From: an uncultured Lachnospiraceae bacterium
GTDB taxonomy: Bacteria > Bacillota_A > Clostridia > Lachnospirales > Lachnospiraceae
Assembly: GCA_947177885.1 (NCBI GenBank)
Contig: CAMWWF010000238.1
Span: forward strand, 1-5,102
Reading direction: 5' to 3'
DNA: 5,102 nt
Of the stretch, positions 1 through 5,102 are shown piece after piece. Position 1 is the first letter of the stretch. Every line of letters starts with the position of its first letter. Made by a program: the position numbers and the translations under genes. The notes below the pieces were generated by a model. The model did no database searches and was not told the DNA's origin. It worked only from the letters and a program-made list of their open reading frames with translations.

Positions 1-1266
1 TTTAAAGACAATTACCTGAACACCCTGTGGGAGATATATTCCGGCAATGACGACATCCTGAATATCCTGCAGGAGATCGGCGGCATCTCCGCCGACAGCC
101 TCCGCCCCCTTGCAGGGGACATAAACGGCATTGCCGACAGCATCCGTAACGTCTCCCAAAGCATCAGCGGCGGCACCGGACAGTCCACAGGCAGTTCCGG
201 ATACTCCGCCGGCCATACCGGACAGTCTGCAGGCAGTACCGGGCAGTCCGCCGGTGCCTCCTCCCTCACAGGCTCCATAGAGACCCTCGGGGAAACCGCT
301 GACAAGACTCTCGGCGAACCGGACGGCGGCGGCGTCACCGGAAAGTTCAGCGAACTGGGACAGACCATAGAAGTGGCCGAAAGCCATGTGGCCGGCGTCC
401 ACGAACAGATGGAGGATCTCGACGGCGCCACCGCCACATGTACCATCACTGTAAATATTGAGACCAACGGCGATCTTCCCGAATACGCCTCCGGAACCGG
501 CATAGAAAATGCTGTCAGCTCTCTGGGCGCCAGTGTGGGCAGCCATACTGCCAACCAGGGCAATACCCCTGCCGGGAGCAGCGCCGCCAAAGGCAAAGGC
601 ACCGCCAATACCAGTACCAAAGTCAAAGGCGCCGCCAGAGTCACCGGCGACTGGGGCGTCCGGGAGGCCGGCAGGACCCTTGTAGGGGAACTGGGCCGGG
701 AGCTCTGGGTACACGCAAAGGACGGCTCCTTCGAGACCGTGGGCGACAGCGGCCCCGAATTCATCCGCACGGAAAAGGGCGACCTCATCTTCGACCATCT
801 CCGGACCAGGGAACTTCTGAGCAAAGGCCGCATCACAGAATACAGGGGCCTGGCTGCCGAAAGCCTGCCCGGTGACAGGATTGCCCGGGAATACGGGGAG
901 GATGCCGTCCTCACCCCTGACGGCACCGTGCTGCTCCCCTACGATCCCCACAAGGACCCCACTCCTTTCGGGGAAATATACAGGAAATGGCATGCCCACA
1001 TGGCAAAGCTGGATGACCGGGAAAGGGAGGATTTCCTGAGGATCGATACCGTTTCTGAAAAGAGCAGGAAGATGCCGGATGCCACAAACCAGATCAACAA
1101 TACCAGTATCGTTACCCAGAATAACCGCCCCAGCATCAATGTAGGCGATATCAATATCACCTGCCCCGGCGTCACCAGTCAGGCCGTGATGCGGGAGGTA
1201 AGGACCGCGCTGACCAGAGAATTCAGCGGATTCCGCAATTATACCGATCAGTGGATCAGGAGATGA
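1..1266 (+). CDS. Phage tail tape measure protein, C-terminal part (5' end outside window)
   Basis: The reading frame is open from base 1 to a TGA at 1264-1266 and gives 421 residues with no start needed, so this is the 3' part of a longer gene. The methionine at 373 is internal and has no ribosome site. Residues 227-276 carry the signature seen at the C-terminal end of many Firmicutes tape measure proteins: LVGELGRELWVH, then VGDSGPEFIRTEKGDLIF and a DHLRTRELLSKG segment. Before it lie a Gly/Ser/Thr/Gln repeat (residues 59-86) and an Ala/Gly/Lys/Thr-rich linker (about 180-214). The last 60 residues are Asn-rich beta-like sequence (NVGDINITCPGVTSQ) ending in a basic WIRR. In this family the protein spans the tail tube, sets tail length and leaves with the DNA at injection. 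The long helical or transmembrane part is not visible here. G+C is high (about 60%), above the genes that follow. The family call is confident; the subtype is not determinable. Confidence 0.87.
   Translation, partial: FKDNYLNTLWEIYSGNDDILNILQEIGGISADSLRPLAGDINGIADSIRNVSQSISGGTGQSTGSSGYSAGHTGQSAGSTGQSAGASSLTGSIETLGETADKTLGEPDGGGVTGKFSELGQTIEVAESHVAGVHEQMEDLDGATATCTITVNIETNGDLPEYASGTGIENAVSSLGASVGSHTANQGNTPAGSSAAKGKGTANTSTKVKGAARVTGDWGVREAGRTLVGELGRELWVHAKDGSFETVGDSGPEFIRTEKGDLIFDHLRTRELLSKGRITEYRGLAAESLPGDRIAREYGEDAVLTPDGTVLLPYDPHKDPTPFGEIYRKWHAHMAKLDDREREDFLRIDTVSEKSRKMPDATNQINNTSIVTQNNRPSINVGDINITCPGVTSQAVMREVRTALTREFSGFRNYTDQWIRR
175..258 (+). repeat. Four tandem 21-bp units encoding a Gly/Ser/Thr/Gln heptapeptide
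   Basis: Within the tape measure frame four consecutive 7-residue units can be read: TGQSTGS, SGYSAGH, TGQSAGS, TGQSAGA. They also form a 42-bp direct duplication (175-216 and 217-258) with 10 of 14 residues identical. The sequence is flexible and uncharged, so it probably works as a linker between the upstream body and the C-terminal domain. In-frame repeats like this can grow or shrink by slippage. Confidence 0.75.
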
Positions 1267-1290
1267 ACCGTCTCCTGATCCTTTCTGTTT
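1253..1290 (+). terminator. Intrinsic terminator-like hairpin across the tape measure stop codon
   Basis: GGATCAGGAGA (1253-1263) pairs perfectly with TCTCCTGATCC (1271-1281), giving 11 base pairs, plus a possible T-G pair that closes a 5-nt loop. TTTCTGTTT (1282-1290) follows directly. The left arm codes the last residues of the tape measure protein and the TGA lies in the loop side. Genes continue on the same strand 36 nt later with no visible promoter, so it more likely acts as a partial terminator or an mRNA 3'-end stabiliser between the tape measure and baseplate genes than as a full stop. The T run is broken by C and G, so efficiency is uncertain. Confidence 0.65.
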
Positions 1291-1304
1291 ACACAATCCA
1301 CCCG

Positions 1305-1319
1305 GAAAGGAGGTGACCC
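1305..1319 (+). promoter_or_regulatory. Strong ribosome binding site of the 87-aa gene
   Basis: AAAGGAGGTGA (1306-1316) is a full-length complement to the 3' end of 16S rRNA. The ATG at 1326 is 12 nt after GGAGG and 9 nt after GGTGA, slightly long but typical of Gram-positive phage genes. The string GAAAGGAGGTGACCC recurs at 1613-1627 with two changes, in front of the next gene. Confidence 0.85.
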
Positions 1320-1325
1320 TGCGAA

Positions 1326-1589
1326 ATGGATATCCAGACAGAACTGTTGGAATCGTTCAAGCTCATGCTGGAGAAGAAAATGGATGAGTTGAAAGCCGAC
1401 AGAACCTACAGATCCGTCATTAAAAGGATTGACAGGAAAGGATATGTGATCCCGGATCTCACCGGCAATGAGCGGATCGTAAAATGCTGTATTCCCAATA
1501 TCACTCTGAGAGCCGGGCAGACTGTGTTCGTAAAAGAACCCATGGGCGATCTGCAGTCGATCCACATCTGCGGCGTGCCGGAGAAATGA
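1326..1589 (+). CDS. Small phage tail/baseplate protein, possible OB-like fold
   Basis: The gene encodes 87 residues. The ATG start is fixed by the near-perfect ribosome site just upstream. Residues 1-28 look like an amphipathic helix rich in Leu, Glu and Lys (ELLESFKLMLEKKMDELKAD). Residues 29-85 look like a run of short beta strands: YRSVIKRIDRKGYVIPDL, then RIVKCCIPN, then LRAGQTVFVKE, then LQSIHICGV. Such a small barrel-like pattern, with a Gly-bounded 'AGQTVFVKEPMGDL' turn, is common in small phage tail proteins that sit next to the hub. A pair of adjacent cysteines lies in the strand before LRAGQ. There is no signal peptide or membrane segment. Position directly after the tape measure gene and before the baseplate genes supports a structural or assembly role. 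I do not recognise a named family; the OB-like fold is inferred from strand pattern only. Confidence 0.8.
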   Translation: MDIQTELLESFKLMLEKKMDELKADRTYRSVIKRIDRKGYVIPDLTGNERIVKCCIPNITLRAGQTVFVKEPMGDLQSIHICGVPEK

Positions 1590-1612
1590 TCGCAGTCCGT
1601 ATCATTTATACA

Positions 1613-1627
1613 GAAAGAGGGTGACCC
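1613..1627 (+). promoter_or_regulatory. Ribosome binding site that decides an unusual start
   Basis: GAAAGAGGGTGACCC matches the site in front of the 87-aa gene at 13 of 15 positions. The only GTG in frame (1621-1623) lies inside this Shine-Dalgarno-like run, with no spacing between the purine run and the codon. The run is well placed for a start 8 nt after GAGGG, where the in-frame codon is ATA (1630-1632). Confidence 0.6.
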
Positions 1628-1629
1628 CG

Positions 1630-2847
1630 ATAGCAAAACCACAGATCAAGAAAATAACTCCTTTTGACGCTGCCGGGGATCATGAGATATGGATCTCATG
1701 GTCCGGCAGCCGCGCCTGCGCGAACCGGATACTGATCTATGACAACGAAACCAATCAGACTGTCTTCGATCACAAAGTATCCTCTTACATACTCAGGCAC
1801 ACCATACCTGCCCGCACGCTTTCCAACGGCAGAAAATATGTGATCCAGGCGCAGGTCTTCAGCGCAGATAATATCCCCTCGGCGTTGTCGGATAAGATAC
1901 TGTTCTATACCTTTGAAACGCCAGATTTCTATTTTGAGGACATACCCGACGGCTCCGTGATAGACAATTCCTCCTTTGCCGCTTCCGTACACTACTACTC
2001 TTCCGACTGGGAAGATCTGGGAAAATACGTCTTTTCCCTGTACGATGCTTCGAAAAAGCTGCTTCTGGAAAGCAGTGAGCTTACGGATGCCGTTCATATC
2101 AGCTACACCTATCAGGGCCTGGACAATAATACAGCCTATTACATCCGGTGTACAGGCGTCACTGTAAACGGCATGGAACTGGACACGGGATATATCGGGA
2201 TCACCGTAAGGTTCGAGAACCCGAATCACTATGCGCGCATTTACGCCACTCCTCTCCCATCCCAGGGCTGTATACAGGTGGCATCCAACCTGGTCATCAT
2301 CCAGTATAACGGAACGGACAGCTTCAGGTACATAGACGGCATGATAGATCTGAGAGACAGCTCGATCTTCTACGACAGGGGCTTTTCCGTCCGGGATGAT
2401 TTCACGCTGCTTCTCCGGGGAATGAACCTCTGGCAGACTGCCGACATCCTTAAGATGCGCAACGGTCATACGGAGCTGACCCTGAGCTCCCGCATCTATA
2501 CCGATGGGACGCTGCGGTTCCGGCTCCTGGTACCCAACGGCGTGGGACATTATTTATTATATTCCGATCCCCAGGTCTTCGATCCCACAGACCTGATCAC
2601 CATCGCCCTCCGGCGGATCAACAATATATACCAGTTAGAAGTATTTACGGAGCCGGGAGACGCGGCGGAAGGCGATATGTGGTATGGCACGGAACGCCCG
2701 AGCCGTCTTCTGATGCACGACAACGACGCATGGATCGATACCGTTGAAAGCACCTATGTGGTAGACAGGGATTTCTGTACCGTCTATTTAAATGGTGCGG
2801 AACCGCTGAACACGATCTTAAACGATCTATGGCTTGGAGGTGATTAA
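1630..2847 (+). CDS. Phage tail protein with two fibronectin-III-like domains and a lectin-like C-terminal region
   Basis: From an ATA codon at 1630 the product is 405 residues; from the GTG at 1621 it is 408. I prefer 1630 because the ribosome site overlaps the GTG, and because the resulting N-terminus, (M)AKPQIKKITPFDA, looks like a natural tail-protein start. No ATG or TTG occurs in frame nearby. Residues 2-98 and 99-197 look like two beta-sandwich repeats of fibronectin-III type: WISWSG then YVIQAQVFSADN in the first, and YVFSLYDA then LDNNTAYYIRCTGVTVNG in the second. Residues 198-405 are strand-rich and resemble a concanavalin/LamG-like module: FTLLLRGMNLWQTADILKMRNG, then TLRFRLLV and ITIALRRINNIYQLEVF. 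This suggests a baseplate or adhesion part that may bind surface glycans; binding itself is inference. The gene ends 4 nt before the next, and its last codons contain the next gene's ribosome site. A large inverted repeat lies inside its 5' end. Confidence 0.8.
   Translation: MAKPQIKKITPFDAAGDHEIWISWSGSRACANRILIYDNETNQTVFDHKVSSYILRHTIPARTLSNGRKYVIQAQVFSADNIPSALSDKILFYTFETPDFYFEDIPDGSVIDNSSFAASVHYYSSDWEDLGKYVFSLYDASKKLLLESSELTDAVHISYTYQGLDNNTAYYIRCTGVTVNGMELDTGYIGITVRFENPNHYARIYATPLPSQGCIQVASNLVIIQYNGTDSFRYIDGMIDLRDSSIFYDRGFSVRDDFTLLLRGMNLWQTADILKMRNGHTELTLSSRIYTDGTLRFRLLVPNGVGHYLLYSDPQVFDPTDLITIALRRINNIYQLEVFTEPGDAAEGDMWYGTERPSRLLMHDNDAWIDTVESTYVVDRDFCTVYLNGAEPLNTILNDLWLGGD
1669..1722 (+). 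other. Large inverted repeat inside coding sequence, with a second small hairpin beside it
   Basis: GCTGCCGG (1669-1676) pairs with CCGGCAGC (1703-1710), and CATGAGAT (1681-1688) pairs with ATCTCATG (1693-1700) around a 4-nt loop ATGG. Between them AT (1679-1680) can pair with GT (1701-1702) and two G bases bulge. This gives about 18 base pairs in 42 nt. CGCG (1711-1714) and CGCG (1719-1722) form a small hairpin right after it. There is no T run, so this is not a terminator. It begins about 40 nt after the start of the fibronectin/lectin gene and is translated as an ordinary beta-strand region. Confidence 0.7.
2836..2843 (+). promoter_or_regulatory. Ribosome binding site of the 309-aa gene, inside the previous gene
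   Basis: GGAGGTGA lies in the final codons (Gly-Gly-Asp) of the upstream gene. The next ATG (2852) is 8 nt after it and 4 nt after the upstream TAA, so the two genes are very likely translationally coupled. Confidence 0.85.
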
Positions 2848-2851
2848 ATAA

Positions 2852-3781
2852 ATGTTCCTATGCGGAAACAGCTTTGCCGGCGGCGCTCTGGCCTGTGCCC
2901 TTACGCCCACCGGCATGAAAAATATCAATTATGTGGAATTGAGGAACGGAATATACGACGGACTGTATCTCACAAAAGCCACAGACTCGGCACTGAACGG
3001 CGAATTTCCCGCAGAGTGGGATTTCGATACCATACTCTGGGCGAAATTCAACGGAAGCACCAACGCGGGCAATGTGGACTGGAACCTGGAAAACACATCT
3101 CACATCATCCTGAAAAGCAGGACCGAAGGCCATTTCCGTTGGAAGACGATCGCGGTCAGGGAAGTAAATGACACCGCCGATTTCGTGATCAATCATCCGG
3201 ATTATTTCGTTGCTTCCGGGCAATCCGTGGAATATGCCATAGTGCCTGTTCTGTCCGGCCTTGAGGGAACTTACTCGACTACGAAAGTAACTTCCGGATT
3301 TACGAAAATGTTCTTAGTGGAAGGAAATGTAGTCTGGGGAACGGAGATCACGGACGGGTACTGCGATACCACCCGCAATATTCCTTCCTCTACGGTGGAA
3401 CTGCTCAACAGCAGATATCCGGTTTTCATCCGGAACACCATTGCTGATTACGACACAGGCAGCTGTCAGGGTTCCTTCCTGCCCATTGTGGAGGAGAACG
3501 ACTGCGAGCTTGCCTACAGCGAAGAATATGATTATCAGCGTATTACGTACCAACGAAAATTTATGGATTTTATCTCTGACGGTATTCCCAAAATATTAAA
3601 GCTCCCTGACGGAAGATTATGGCTGATACAGGTAACGCCCAATCCCTCCGACACCGCCGGTCAGGCGTATAATGACCGGTCCGTCTCCTGGACATGGGTG
3701 GAAGTCGGCAGCCCGGACTCGGAAGAGGATCTGTACTATCTGGGTTTCTCAGAGGTGGAATCGGAATGGTGGGGACAATAA
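2852..3781 (+). CDS. Phage baseplate / distal-tail-like protein
   Basis: The gene encodes 309 residues. The ATG at 2852 has a clear GGAGGTGA site; the next in-frame methionine (residue 22) has none. Residues about 25-135 form a beta-sandwich-like block: YDGLYLTKATDSALNG, then EWDFDTILWAKFNGS, and HIILKSRTEGHFRWKTI. This is the pattern of tail proteins that describe a displaced ring or fibronectin-like domain. Residues 236-300 carry a second recognisable block, RKFMDFISDGIPKILK, then LPDGRLWLIQVT and SWTWVEVGS, ending in EEDLYYLGF. Ends of this kind are seen in Firmicutes distal-tail and baseplate proteins. The N-terminus is hydrophobic with two cysteines (CGNSFAGGALACAL), but it lacks the basic start and length of a convincing signal peptide. 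The gene sits between the fibronectin/lectin gene and the hub gene, and its TAA shares one base with the next ATG. Role as a ring or connector between tail tube and tip is inferred from context and pattern. Confidence 0.8.
   Translation: MFLCGNSFAGGALACALTPTGMKNINYVELRNGIYDGLYLTKATDSALNGEFPAEWDFDTILWAKFNGSTNAGNVDWNLENTSHIILKSRTEGHFRWKTIAVREVNDTADFVINHPDYFVASGQSVEYAIVPVLSGLEGTYSTTKVTSGFTKMFLVEGNVVWGTEITDGYCDTTRNIPSSTVELLNSRYPVFIRNTIADYDTGSCQGSFLPIVEENDCELAYSEEYDYQRITYQRKFMDFISDGIPKILKLPDGRLWLIQVTPNPSDTAGQAYNDRSVSWTWVEVGSPDSEEDLYYLGFSEVESEWWGQ
3751..3774 (+). promoter_or_regulatory. Alternative ribosome sites for the hub-like gene
   Basis: AGAGGTGG (3751-3758) stands 7 nt before an in-frame ATG at 3766, while GGTGGGG (3768-3774) stands 6 nt before the ATG at 3781. 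Both are plausible. The TAATG overlap with the upstream stop favours 3781 by coupling, but the better purine run favours 3766, which would add five residues (MVGTI). Confidence 0.45.
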
Positions 3782-5025
3782 TGGCAGACAGGATCACACA
3801 GGAGGATCTGCTGATCGTTCTCCGGCAATCGGCAGCTCCTACCATAAAACTGAAGATCGAAGTATTGGATCAGGACCGGAGGATCACAGGCATTCTCGAG
3901 TGCGGCCTGACGGACGGCAGCATGTCCATATCCGGGGAATCGGACATAAGGCGCACTGCCGGCTTTGTGTTACAGCCCACAATGAAAGAAAAGCTGAAGC
4001 TCACGGAAAACAGCCTGCTGTGGCTGAACATGGATATCCGCATGTCAGTCGGTCTGTATGATCCGAAAACCGGAGAATACAGGTATTACCCTCTCGGATG
4101 TTATGTCTACACCGATACATCCGGCTCCTATGACGCGGCCGCCAACAGCCTGACCGTCAATTGCTCTGATTTTATGAAGAAGCTGGACGGTACCAGAAAC
4201 GGCCAGCTGGGCGCATCTGTCATCCGCTATCCGGCATATGTGGAAAACGAGCAGACCGGCGAAGTGATAAGGTACAATGTCATCCGGGATGCCGTCATGG
4301 AAACCCTGCGGAATCTGGCAGGGATCACTGATTACAGGATAGACGACATGGGAGAACACAGGGCATTACCGGATTTCAACAGGAACTGGCTGCAGTACCG
4401 GAATGAAAATGTCACCTGGAACGCGATCCCCTATGACCTGGAATTTGCCTCCGGATGCAGCGTCCTGTCTATCCTGACCACCTTCCGCGACCTCTATCCC
4501 AACTATGAAATGTTTTTTGACATGGACACCAACGCCTTTATATGTCAGCTGAAACCCATGTGTTACGAAGACGATATCTATCTGGACAATTCTTTCCTCC
4601 AGAGAGTACTGATCTCCGAAAACACGTCGGTTGACATGACCACCGTGAGGAATATCTGTGAAGTGTGGGGAAAGGTGATCGAGACCGACTTTTACAGCGA
4701 TGAATGTACCTATACAAATAATATTTACTCTTCTACCATACCTGGATATGAAAAGGGATATTACAACGGAGATATTATTAGCATGAGGATTCCATATACC
4801 AATCAAACAAATGCACAGATAAACATAAATAATTTTGGCACTATAGGTATTTATAATGAAGCTACAGAAGAGGGAATCAAAGCAAACGAATTAAAAGCTA
4901 ATAACATATACTCTTTTAAAATCAAGAAAAAACATATAAGTGGTAAGGATGTGTTAAAGGCTTATTTATTAGGTCAATGGCAGGTACATGCAATAAATGT
5001 GTTAACTAATGGGAAGAACAGCTGA
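3781..5025 (+). CDS. Phage tail hub-like protein, probably shortened at its C-terminus
   Basis: The product is 414 residues from the ATG at 3781, whose first base is the last base of the upstream TAA; 3766 is a possible earlier start. The frame is open further upstream to 3694, but that part overlaps the preceding gene and has no matching site. Residues 22-60 open with strands (IKLKIEVLD) followed by GSMSISGESDIRR. Residues 81-136 show WLNMDIRMSVGLYD, then YYPLGCYVYTD and LTVNCSDFMKKLDG, a pattern I associate with hub or tail-tip proteins of Clostridia phages (possibly the DUF5048 group, from memory). Residues 214-300 (ILTTFRDLYPNYEMFFDMD) look like a further hub domain. It would sit at the tail tip, where cell contact or DNA exit occurs. 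From about residue 311 the DNA becomes AT-rich while the protein stays family-like (LLGQWQVHAINVLTNG). It then ends at once in KNS and a stop, earlier than I expect for this type. Confidence 0.78.
   Translation: MADRITQEDLLIVLRQSAAPTIKLKIEVLDQDRRITGILECGLTDGSMSISGESDIRRTAGFVLQPTMKEKLKLTENSLLWLNMDIRMSVGLYDPKTGEYRYYPLGCYVYTDTSGSYDAAANSLTVNCSDFMKKLDGTRNGQLGASVIRYPAYVENEQTGEVIRYNVIRDAVMETLRNLAGITDYRIDDMGEHRALPDFNRNWLQYRNENVTWNAIPYDLEFASGCSVLSILTTFRDLYPNYEMFFDMDTNAFICQLKPMCYEDDIYLDNSFLQRVLISENTSVDMTTVRNICEVWGKVIETDFYSDECTYTNNIYSSTIPGYEKGYYNGDIISMRIPYTNQTNAQININNFGTIGIYNEATEEGIKANELKANNIYSFKIKKKHISGKDVLKAYLLGQWQVHAINVLTNGKNS
4711..5020. other. AT-rich segment in the 3' end of the hub-like gene
   Basis: Counting bases by hand, 4741-5020 is about 31% G+C. 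A sample of the same gene at 4321-4380 is about 48%, and the last 82 bases are about 51%. The change is abrupt near 4711, and codons shift to A/T-ending forms such as AAA, AAT, ATA and TTA. The reading frame is intact throughout. This is the footprint expected of replacement by a homologous segment from a lower-G+C relative. Confidence 0.65.
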
Positions 5026-5102
5026 CTCTAATGCACATATGCGAGGCCACGAGACGTCGATGAATCTGGTATGGCGTCTTCTGCTGGAGAAAAAAGAGAG
5101 GG
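5009..5102 (+). CDS. Possible start of an unidentified ORF, cut by the window edge
   Basis: In the frame one base on from the hub-like gene, an ATG at 5009 opens a frame that runs to the end of the window with no stop. It begins MGRTADSNAHMRGHETSMNL and ends in VWRLLLEKKER. Other possible starts are at 5039 and 5060. It overlaps the hub-like gene by 17 nt and has no good ribosome site upstream. It may be a new gene, the continuation of the hub-like gene after a one-base shift, or chance. I do not recognise the protein. Confidence 0.2.
   Translation, partial: MGRTADSNAHMRGHETSMNLVWRLLLEKKER
5047..5087 (+). other. Possible RNA hairpin after the hub-like gene
   Basis: AGACG (5052-5056) can pair with CGTCT (5075-5079), and CCA (5047-5049) with TGG (5085-5087) across an internal loop. 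The stem is short and the loop long (18 nt), so it could be chance. It is recorded because it lies just after the early stop, where an intron or mobile RNA-bearing element could begin. No GTGYG group II intron start is visible. Confidence 0.2.

Noticed and set aside
12..926. A 304-aa open frame on the - strand opposite the tape measure gene
   Set aside because: The product is Pro/Ser/Leu/Val-rich with no recognisable domain, there is no ribosome site, and it mirrors GC-rich sense codons. The sense frame has a clear tape measure signature.
1586..1605. Possible hairpin ATGAT/ATCAT over the stop of the 87-aa gene
   Set aside because: Only 5 AT-rich pairs with a 10-nt loop and no T run; expected by chance.
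2056..2082. Nested inverted repeat AAGCTGCTT / AAGC...AGCTT in the fibronectin/lectin gene
   Set aside because: Short, with a 4-nt bulge, and buried in coding sequence; much weaker than the 1669-1710 repeat.
2472..2490. Inverted repeat GGAGCT/AGCTCC with a 7-nt loop
   Set aside because: Six pairs in coding sequence with no T run or positional meaning.
1696..2550. A 284-aa open frame on the - strand opposite the fibronectin/lectin gene
   Set aside because: No family resemblance or ribosome site is seen, and the sense frame is well supported by domain pattern and neighbouring gene spacing.
2852..2920. Signal peptide or lipobox at the start of the 309-aa protein
   Set aside because: The hydrophobic stretch has two cysteines but no basic N-terminal residues and no convincing lipobox, and tail proteins are not exported.
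3694..3780. Upstream extension of the hub-like gene to ATG 3694
   Set aside because: This lies wholly inside the preceding gene, has no ribosome site, and the added residues are Gly/Arg-rich and unlike a tail-protein start.
3672..4061. A 129-aa + strand frame across the junction of the 309-aa and hub-like genes
   Set aside because: It overlaps two well-supported genes, and its product is His/Arg/Gly-rich with no family pattern.
4366..4806. A 146-aa open frame on the - strand opposite the hub-like gene
   Set aside because: It is a shadow of the sense codons and the sense protein is coherent across the same stretch.
5009..5102. Group II intron 5' end
   Set aside because: No GTGYG-type start or recognisable domain I motif can be seen in the bases available, so it is not called as a feature.

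Overview
The window reads as part of the tail and baseplate module of a phage or prophage from a Gram-positive gut-type bacterium, most likely a Clostridia (Lachnospiraceae-like) host. The reasons are the very strong AGGAGGTGA-type ribosome binding sites, tightly packed genes all on the + strand, the tape-measure C-terminal signature at the left, and tail proteins with fibronectin-III-like and hub-like character. No integrase, lysis, capsid or regulatory gene is visible, so prophage cannot be told from free phage. The host assignment is inference from style, not a match to a known genome.

Layout, left to right. Positions 1-1266 hold the 3' part of a tape measure protein gene (its start lies outside the window), with a four-fold heptapeptide Gly/Ser/Thr/Gln repeat near the left edge. 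A perfect 11-bp hairpin followed by a T-rich run straddles its stop codon (1253-1290) and looks like an intrinsic terminator or attenuator. Next comes an 87-aa protein with a possible OB-like beta fold (1326-1589). It is followed by a ~405-aa protein with two fibronectin-III-like domains and a lectin-like C-terminal region (about 1630-2847), then a 309-aa baseplate or distal-tail-like protein (2852-3781). The last full gene is a 414-aa tail hub-like protein (3781-5025) that overlaps its predecessor by one base. The final 77 bases hold no gene I recognise. The genes are likely co-transcribed and would build the tail tip: the tape measure sets tail length, and the others form the distal tail, baseplate and possibly receptor-contacting parts.

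Main points for a second look: (a) the fibronectin/lectin gene seems to use an ATA start codon or a badly placed GTG; (b) a 42-nt near-perfect inverted repeat sits inside that gene about 40 nt after its start; (c) the last third of a kilobase of the hub gene drops to about 31% G+C; (d) that gene stops earlier than I would expect for such a protein, right where composition returns to about 51% G+C. Points (c) and (d) together suggest a recombination or insertion boundary near 5010-5030.
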